Assembly (NCBI GenBank): GCA_002946415.1
Contig: NJPS01000046.1
Coordinates: forward strand, 2,294,001 to 2,358,000
Source: Rutstroemia sp. NJR-2017a BVV2
Taxonomy: Eukaryota > Ascomycota > Leotiomycetes > Helotiales > Rutstroemiaceae
Length of the DNA stretch: 64,000 nucleotides
Reading direction: 5' to 3'
The first letter of the stretch is position 1, and each line of letters begins with the position of its first letter. The position numbers and the translations under genes were made by a program. Of this stretch, positions 57,301-64,000 are shown in pieces. The notes beneath the pieces were generated by a model, which worked only from the letters and a program-made list of their open reading frames with translations, searched no databases and had not been told where the DNA came from.

Positions 57301-59100
57301 CAACTACCGATCGTTCTTGGACCCTCATTAGAGCTTGTCGCAGCCTTTACTGAGGCCAAGAAGAACTTCCTCGAATCATTAACAGTCGAGGAACAGGCAA
57401 AATTGACGCACTGCTCATCTGCGCAAAGTTTACTTGACAAGTAAAGAAATTCGAAGTTATCACGAAGTCGAAGCAGCGCGGGCTACGCTTCGCTCAGAAG
57501 ATCCAGTCATTGAGCGAGAGTTTCGGCCCTTATTTTTCAATTATCGAGTTTTTCTATGGTACTCATCCCGAATATGCGAATTTCGCGTGGGGTGCCCTGA
57601 GCCTCATCCTCCAGGTACCCTCCCATTGTTCGACACAGAGTCATGATTTGCTGATCGATCGTTGTCGCGAAGCTCGCCAGCAATTTTGCAACATTTTTTG
57701 AGAAACTTTGCGAAACGATTCGGAGGCTGTCATTGGCACTTCGGCAGTTCGAAGATGCCTTGAAGGCCTTGAACTCGGGACCACAGGAACCACTGCCGAA
57801 GCGTGTACATAGCTTGATGGTCTTATTCTACACTAACCTGTTTCACTTCTTCCAAGCTGTAGCCAGAGTCTTCTGGGATAAGAAAGGAAGTAAGTGCGGA
57901 CTCCCTCGTTGCATTAAGCTTGCTACTAATTACGGTTGAAGGGCTCAAGAGAACGCCTGTCGTTATTGGAGACCTACTATGGAAGCCTTTTGATGTACGC
58001 TTCAAGGAGATTTTGGAGCAGATGGAATATAATAAAAAGACCTTGATGAAAGAAGTTAATTCTTCGGTACTTGGGAAGATTCAGTGGCTGCTGCAGGATC
58101 AAATTCTCAACGATGAGAGGACCAAACAATATATGCTCAGTACCGGTTCACAAGTGTCTTCTTTAGAGGTTAAGTATGACCAAGAAAGACGAGGTAAAGT
58201 ACACTTTCGGGACTCGGAGCTCGTAAGCTAATATTGCTACCGTATAGATCTTTTCTGTACTTCTGTTTTGCGGTGGCTTGCACCACCACAGTTTGCTAGC
58301 CCCTTTGAACAGGCTCAAGATGCTAGAGAGATTGGCACTGCCGAGTGGTTGTTTAGAGATTCTAAATTCGAATTGTGGTGAGGAGCTACATCTGGGTCGG
58401 TTCTCTGGCTTGAAGGCAACTCAGGATGGGCAAAACTGTACTGGCCGCCTCCACCGTCGAGGAGCTTCGCAGTATCCAGAAACTGAGCTCGCAAACAGCA
58501 CCAATAGTCTGCTATTACTTCTTCTACCAAGACAAGGACCGGAAGGCTTCCCGCATTGGCGCATATCGTGCTCTCGCTACTGAGTTCTTCCAGCAATGTC
58601 ATCAGTTTAATGATATATTCGATGTTTACGCCCTTGCGAACGATGGAGTACGAACTTCGGCGTCGGAACATGAGCTGCTCGACCTCCTAAGAATTACAAT
58701 TCCCCGGCTATCAGATGTGTATTTCGTGTTTGACAGTATCGATGAGTGTAGCGACAATGAGAAATTTCTTAGGGAGCTTGCAAATATCACTGCGTTGTCC
58801 AATCTGAAAACAATTCTCTTCAGTCGACCAAATGTCGCGTATCTGAGACGATCTATTCGAGAAGAGCATAATGTTCGTATGTCTCGAGAAATCCTTGACA
58901 AAGATATTGCAGTATTTCTGGATAGCGAGCTGCAGACACTTCGAGACTCTGCACTACTACCTCTCGACTTTGAATTGGACGTTGGTCGAGATATTCTATT
59001 GCAGCGCGCTGACGGCATGTTCCTTTGGGCATCGTGTCAGTTTCCGGTTGCTTCAAGTCAGGGTTTAACGTCGAATGTTAGTAGCAACATAAGGAGTTAA
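57301..59100 (+). pseudogene. NLR-type STAND protein relic (DUF7708-like + NACHT), inactivated and truncated
   Basis: Pieces read in order: FTEAKKNFLESLTVEEQAKL; then one base out of frame (about 57440) VKKFEVITKSKQRGLRFAQK, IEFFYGTHPEYANFAWGALS; an intron (57616-57671) and LASNFATFFEKLCETIRRLS, ALRQFEDALKAL, a second intron with branch CTAAT before TTGAAG, and TPVVIGDLLWKPFDVRFKEI. Then GTAEWLFRDSKFELW, a TGA at 58379-58381, and TSGSVLWLEGNSG. A one-base shift at about 58425 falls inside the P-loop before MGKTVLAAS. The NACHT continues with Walker B YFVFDSIDEC, sensor TILFSRPN and GMFLWASCQ. The protein ends at 59100 with no repeat domain. Such proteins drive fungal heterokaryon incompatibility and immunity; this copy has at least three lesions. 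Confidence 0.78.
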
Positions 59101-60175
59101 GGAGATACGTAGCTGTCAGTAAGGGAACGGCCCATTTGCACAGGCTTATAAGGAATAATCAAAGGGGTTCTTTGGAGGGATAAATTGCAGAGGTGTAATA
59201 ATTAACCCAGAAACAGCCATTTATCAAGTCTATATATAAACGAGACATTATTAATATGAATACGCACAGCATTTTTGATTGACCAGCCCGCTTTTCCCCA
59301 CAAGACCGAGCATTCTAAGGCTGAGTAGAGTCGAGTGATGAAAAACGTGGCAGCTAGATGAAGTTGATGGCAATTTCATTATCGGAAGCGTGAGTCGGTA
59401 GTGTAATAGCCTCCATTCTTTTCCGCGTCGTGGCTTCTCGAGTTCCCGAACAGCCGCTCTACAGGCCACCGCATCTCGAAAATTCCACGGATGTCAGAGC
59501 CGGAATGATTCTCACACATATTTGTGGCTCCACGCCAGCGGACAGAATAATTCATTAACCACGAACAACTCCGATATATTCAGCGGAAATTCAATTTTTG
59601 AGATATTGATATGAAATTAATATTTCTGAATTCCTGATGTACGTTTCGTACATTTGTTACACTAAATTGCTTGAAAATGCTCTCTCCGAGAGCAAGGAGT
59701 ATGCATTGTTGATTACCGTGTGGTAATGAATTATGATGGCCCCGGTTGGTTCCCTGTTCCTTTAGCGCCCGCCCTAGGGGTCCACCGAAACAGGGTCATG
59801 CGGTTTCTCAGAATCGCATGATTTATCGCATCATGATTTCCTCATAATTTCTTGCAGCTGTAGCTATTACCAACGAATTCATCTTACTTGCTGATAAACC
59901 CGCATTCCGAGTTTTCTTTTCCTGACGTGGTGTTTCCGGGAATATGACAGGTCTTGGCGCGGATGACTCCTGATAATGAGGTAGGAGGTAGGAGGTAGGA
60001 GGTAGGAGGTAGGAGGCAGGAGGGAATATCGGGGAGAGGCGATGTTCGGTAGTTGAGCCGGCGTGAGAGACGTCAAAAGGATCTGCTTCCCTACGTTTCG
60101 ATGTTCGATGCTTCCTTTGCTTCTGCTTGCAAGATTTTTCGTTTATGATTATCACATGCTATATTTGCTTTGATA
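59101..60175. other. Intergenic, AT-rich, with a 7-bp minisatellite
   Basis: 1.07 kb following the broken NLR gene. Contains the repeat at 59981-60022 (separate entry). No gene seen. Confidence 0.5.
59981..60022. repeat. (GTAGGAG)n minisatellite
   Basis: Five perfect GTAGGAG units followed by one GCAGGAG variant, 150 bp upstream of the monooxygenase start. Likely length-variable between strains. Confidence 0.9.
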
Positions 60176-61946
60176 ATGTCTACCGCGGATAATACCCAGA
60201 AACTCCGAGTCATCATCATCGGTGGAGGATTGAGTGGTTTGACGTTAGGACAACTTCTTACTGATGTACCGAATATCAAGGTTACGCTCTATGAACGAAG
60301 TCGAGGTCCGGTTGATCGTCTGTCGGGTTACCGGGTTATGCTTTCGTCCTTCGTTCTGCGCAATCTGAAAGGGAAATTACAGCACGATGTGTGGAAGCAC
60401 ATCGCACCTAGCATTGGCGCACAACCAGTCGGTGGCCAGGAGATGTGTTTTATGAAGAGTAATGGCGATCCGATATTCACCTGGTTGCCGGAGGAAATAC
60501 AAGATCAATTCTCGGTTTCGAGATGGCGACTAAGGGAGGGTCTTCTACATTGGAGTGAGGGGTTTGCACAGTTCGGGAAGAAGTTCGACAGATATGAGAA
60601 ATTGCCTTCCGGAAAAGTGAGAGCGCATTTCACGGATGGTTCGATGGACGAATGTGATTTACTCGTTGGGGCGGATGGAATCAATTCGAGAGTCAGGCAA
60701 CAGATGTTTCCGGAAGCGAGAATTCGATCAACGGACGTGGCGGTAATATATTTCAAGATTCCCCTGACGCGAGAAACATTTCGGCTGGCAGGATCGAACA
60801 GTGGCATCATGGTAAGTTGGGAATGGCATATATTTAAAACAGTCAATATTAATCAGACCACAGGCATTCTGTCCCGGAAACCAAAATATCATCGTTCATT
60901 CATGGCAAAACCCCATGAAACCTTGGGCAACAGCATACACCGAAGACGAGATCGACCCCTCGGAATCATTTATCATGTACGGTTACGGCAGTTCTACTAG
61001 TGCATTCATCAACAAATCTAAACCGCCTGAAGAATTCACTCCCGAGGAATTGAAAACGGAGGTAATTGCGCGCTCTAAAACAGATCGAAATATCCACCCT
61101 AATTTCCACCAACTGGCGGAGATGTGTTTGACAAAGACTGCATATCTGCATATGGTAAAGAAATGCGACTCGGTGAAACCTTGGGATTCAACGAATGTGA
61201 CTTTGATTGGGGATGCAGTTTTCAAGTATGCTGCCAACATTGCTTCGTTATATCTTGCCAGAAGTGGCTGACATATCTCTAGTATTATGACTACTCTTGG
61301 GAAAGGCGCCAACTGCGCTCTTCTCGATGCTGTCTCACTAGCCGAGACTCTTTCACCACCAGTCACCCCACCAGGCACATCGCAAAGTTCCCACGTCCAA
61401 TCCTACCCCCAAAAGCCACGACAATCACCCCTCCCACCAACTATCAATCTTCGTTCTGCCCTCCGCACCTTCGCCACCGAAAACGTAAAACGCCGCCATC
61501 GCGAACGTCAACGTAGCGCCTTCCTCCAGAACCTCATGTACTTCGGAGACAACAAATTCAAAGAATACTGTCGGGAACGCGTCCTGCGCAGCGCACTAGG
61601 ATGGGTCGAAGGAACGAAGGGCAGGAAAAAGGAATGGTATGTTGCGAACGCAAAGGGGGAGACGCGGGATGTGGGAGGTTTGATTATGGACCCAGATTTG
61701 TTTGAGGACAGGAGTGAGGAGGTGCAGTTACAATCGAAAGAGGAAGAGGACAATTCCAGTATGGACAAAGAGAGCTTTTTAGAGAGGGGATGGGGTTTGG
61801 TGAAGCTTGGGGAGCTGGACTCAGAGTGCGTTAGTCTGGAGTCGGGGATTACGGATGAAATGGAGGGGACGGGAAGTTTGGTCATGGGATCTTTGAGGAC
61901 GAGAGAAGACCGGAGAAAGACTGAATTGACCGGTGCGGGTTTGTAG
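60176..61946 (+). CDS. FAD-dependent monooxygenase (PHBH-fold)
   Basis: Three exons: 60176-60811, 60864-61225, 61283-61946 (introns 52 and 57 nt), 553 residues. Visible: the dinucleotide motif VIIIGGGLSGLTLG at the N-terminus with the adenosine-ribose glutamate in VTLYERSRG, the ARG/DG motif DLLVGADGINSRVR, and the GD motif NVTLIGDAVFN, whose aspartate contacts the ribityl chain, followed by TTLGKGANCALLDAVSLAE. The second intron splits this motif, so a scan of plain frames would lose it. The C-terminal 150 residues are charged, probably disordered, and lack the usual C-terminal domain. Likely hydroxylates or oxidises an aromatic or polyketide-like metabolite with NAD(P)H and oxygen; no other pathway genes are beside it. 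Confidence 0.9.
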
Positions 61947-62546
61947 ATCTATGGGCAGAGATAAATAGGATGGAGTAGGTTGGATATGATATATGCACAT
62001 ACTGGGGAAGGATAGACTGGTTGGGGGAAAAGCATTATGTTTGGAATATACGGAATTTGAGTTTTAGATGGAATTAAGGTATGCCACTTCATCGATTACA
62101 AAATAATATCACTATATTGTTGTTTCGATACTCTTATATAAGTCTATACCATGCAATTAAGCATGTATTACCCCAATAGCCCCAAGAGGCTCGAAACCCG
62201 CAAAGGTGAAAATCACAAGTAGTGAATGTACAGAGGAGAGGAGCCAGTCTGCTGTAGGCAAAACCTGCCACATTATTTCCTACAGCAAACAGCGACTTCT
62301 TCGTACTCTAAGTTCCTTCCGCTCTTCAAACTCGCGAAGGATTAGTTTTTCACAACGACGTCGGAGGAGAAAGTTCGACATAACGCCATCACCTCGTCAT
62401 CGCTAGTACCATCAAAAAACAACGAGAGTCACCAACAGTCATCGATTCTCAATCTACCGCGCTATTATTTCATCGCTTAAGTTTCAATCGATCTATCAAT
62501 CAAGCAATCAAGCAATCAAGCAACTCCCCACCGCCTCACACCAAAA
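61947..62546. other. Intergenic, no supported gene
   Basis: 0.6 kb; includes the leader of the next gene with CAAGCAAT repeats around 62500-62520. Confidence 0.5.
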
Positions 62547-63431
62547 ATGGACAACTACGACCCTCTCCTCATCCGCGAAATCCAATCCACTCCCCATGTT
62601 CCTTCATCTCCATCACACTTCACCAGTACACTCACCACGACGAGCACTCCGAAGAAAGCCAGCGCCCTCCTCGCCACCCCCCACAGACCCATATCTCCAT
62701 TCCAACCGCCCTCTATGCTGCTCACGCCACCTCCTACCACTTCGCCGAAAAAGATATCGCGCAAACTTTTTGAGCTGCAATTGCAGTCGCACACGTCTGC
62801 TTTTCCTGCGACTCCGAGGAAGGGTAAGAGTAAGGGTGTGATGATCACCATAGACGAGGGCGATGATGAGGATGAAGTAGAGTGCATTATGGAAAGTGAG
62901 ATGGAGATCCAGACTCCGGCGCCGACGCACATTTTCCAAACACCGCAGAAGCAAAAGATTCATGTGGATGAGCGAGAGGTGCCTGATGCGCCGAAGAAGC
63001 AGCGTTTCAGAGATTTTAGTGCGAGAAGGGGAGGAGAAGAAAAAGTGATGGGTGGGGGGGTGAGATTGGATTTCGCAGGTGATGGGATAAGGAAGAAGGG
63101 TGCTGGGGTTGCCAGGGGAGGCCGGGGAGATGGGAGAGGAAAGAATACTGGTGGATTTGTGAGGAGAATGGAGGAAATGTATGGGGAGGGTGTTTTGGAA
63201 AGAGCGGTTGGGGATACTGGAATAGGGCAGAAGAGGAGCCGTGAGGGGAATATGGGAATGAATATAGAGAGGGAAGATGGTAGGGAGGAGAAGAGGAGAA
63301 AAGTTGACTTCCATGTCGATGAATGGGAGGAGGATACATTTATGGAGGACATGGAATATACGCAGGATACGCAGGTCGTGATTGCGAAAAGACCACTTAG
63401 CTGGCAGGTTAAGAACGAAGTCGCGGAGTAG
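62547..63431 (+). CDS. Basic, CDK-site-rich protein of unknown function
   Basis: Single-exon 294-residue protein. The first 135 residues carry about ten Ser/Thr-Pro sites, several in CDK-type context (STPKKAS, TPHRPIS, TSPKKISR, TPRKGK, TPQKQK). RKLF just after TSPKK (nt 62760-62771) fits an RxLF cyclin-docking site. Residues 145-235 are Gly/Arg/Lys-rich (GVARGGRGDGRGK, KRSREG, EKRRKVDF), compatible with nucleic-acid binding or a nuclear localisation signal. An acidic C-terminus (EWEEDTFMEDMEYT) follows. No folded domain seen. I cannot name an orthologue; a cell-cycle-regulated nuclear role is inference from motifs only. Confidence 0.7.
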   Translation: MDNYDPLLIREIQSTPHVPSSPSHFTSTLTTTSTPKKASALLATPHRPISPFQPPSMLLTPPPTTSPKKISRKLFELQLQSHTSAFPATPRKGKSKGVMITIDEGDDEDEVECIMESEMEIQTPAPTHIFQTPQKQKIHVDEREVPDAPKKQRFRDFSARRGGEEKVMGGGVRLDFAGDGIRKKGAGVARGGRGDGRGKNTGGFVRRMEEMYGEGVLERAVGDTGIGQKRSREGNMGMNIEREDGREEKRRKVDFHVDEWEEDTFMEDMEYTQDTQVVIAKRPLSWQVKNEVAE

Positions 63432-63859
63432 TAGGTTGTATACCACAGCATGGATATGTAGGTGGTGTAGAGATGCGGGGTATATTGAAGGCGTTGATTC
63501 AGCGAAGAATGTTATTTTGAGAGATAGAAAGGAAAGTTAGATAGGGGTATTGTGGCGTTTGTGGATATAATATGGGGGACTGGGCTGCATGGATGGAGTT
63601 GGACTAGTTGATTTTAGGATCCCATGATTCACGACGAAGGGCAGTAGGATTCGGCAGAGCCTTTCAGATATGATATTCATTTCTTTACGAGTTCCTATTG
63701 GGTCATGATAGCCATAAATTAAACAGCAGAACTCATTCGTGTAATATCCTCCCACTTTGTGACGTTCAATACTATCCTATACAATAATCCTACTACCAGC
63801 AAGATTAAGGTTGAACATCCCCGCCTCAGAACACTTCCTCTATTCTTGCAAGTGTAGTT
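63432..63859. other. Intergenic, no supported gene
   Basis: 0.43 kb between two convergent 3' ends. Confidence 0.5.
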
Positions 63860-64000
63860 TTAGCAGAATTGGCCCGTGGGACAGCAGCTGGTTCCGCTTC
63901 TAGTACATCCATTGCAGCAAGATCGGCAATTGACCCCAGGGAACGCAGAGCTCAAATCCCAAATACACTCATGTCCATTAACTGTAGCAACCTGCCTCAC
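63860..64000 (-). CDS. C-terminal part of a small secreted 8-cysteine protein, cut by window edge
   Basis: The minus strand from 64000 reads 46 residues to TAA at 63860-63862: VATVNGHECIWDLSS, GVNCRSCCNGCTRSGT, SCCPTGQFC. Cysteine order is C, C, CC, C, CC, C, eight in 35 residues, closing exactly on the last codon, as in knottin-like or hydrophobin-size fungal secreted peptides. An acceptor-like GGCAG directly before GTTGC (about 63992) suggests that the last exon starts there and that the signal peptide is in an upstream exon beyond the window. No family name given; effector or antimicrobial-type role is inference. Confidence 0.65.
   Translation of the reverse strand: MRQVATVNGHECIWDLSSAFPGVNCRSCCNGCTRSGTSCCPTGQFC

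Noticed and set aside
62613..63451. 277- and 163-codon minus-strand frames
   Set aside because: Shadows of the CDK-site-rich protein gene.

Overview
The window is nuclear DNA of a filamentous ascomycete (Pezizomycotina). Most genes are split by short introns with GTRNGT donors, CTAAC/CTAAT-like branch sites and YAG acceptors. The gene content is typical of that group: a secreted tyrosinase, F-box, DUF3425-type bZIP, PigL_N-ankyrin and NLR proteins, MFS drug transporters, and a pogo/Fot1 transposon ruined by C-to-T changes of the kind made by RIP. The overall flavour suggests Leotiomycetes, but I cannot prove the class from sequence alone. No tRNA, rRNA or CRISPR was found.

Layout. 1-10.4 kb: a tyrosinase running off the left edge (-), an F-box protein (-), a calcineurin-type phosphoesterase (+), a two-exon bZIP/DUF3425 regulator (+) and a short-chain dehydrogenase (+). 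11-18.2 kb: phosphoacetylglucosamine mutase (chitin/GPI precursor synthesis), a three-exon small secreted cysteine-containing protein, an NTF2-like protein and an ERG26-like 3-beta-HSD family protein. 18.5-22.4 kb is a gene graveyard: a C-terminally truncated and frameshifted MFS transporter, a PEP-mutase/isocitrate-lyase family relic with an in-frame TAG, and the C-terminal piece of a fungal regulator. A short NTF2-like ORF lies beside it. Two CGG/CCG inverted repeats precede an intact MFS transporter at 24.0-25.9 kb.

26-41 kb is a housekeeping core: an unknown 333-aa protein, MUS81 nuclease, PRMT1/HMT1 arginine methyltransferase (with 14- and 20-nt micro-exons), and divergently the TFIIIB subunit BRF1. 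A striking secreted protein with nine 8-cysteine modules and an acidic nuclear-type protein follow. 41.3-45.5 and 46.8-50.6 kb are long gene-poor stretches around a Ser/Thr-rich protein of unknown function.

50.6-59.1 kb holds a PigL_N + about 14 ankyrin-repeat protein, a 2.19-kb pogo/Fot1 element with 42-bp inverted repeats and TA flanks, and a dead DUF7708-like/NACHT NLR gene. 60-64 kb carries an FAD-dependent monooxygenase, a protein rich in CDK-type sites, and the 3' end of an 8-cysteine small secreted protein cut by the right edge.

Several genes had to be rebuilt across introns: tyrosinase, bZIP, both small secreted proteins, PRMT1, BRF1, both NTF2-like/ERG26-like genes, the acidic protein, PigL_N-ANK and the FAD monooxygenase. 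In all multi-exon models checked the summed exon length is a multiple of three.
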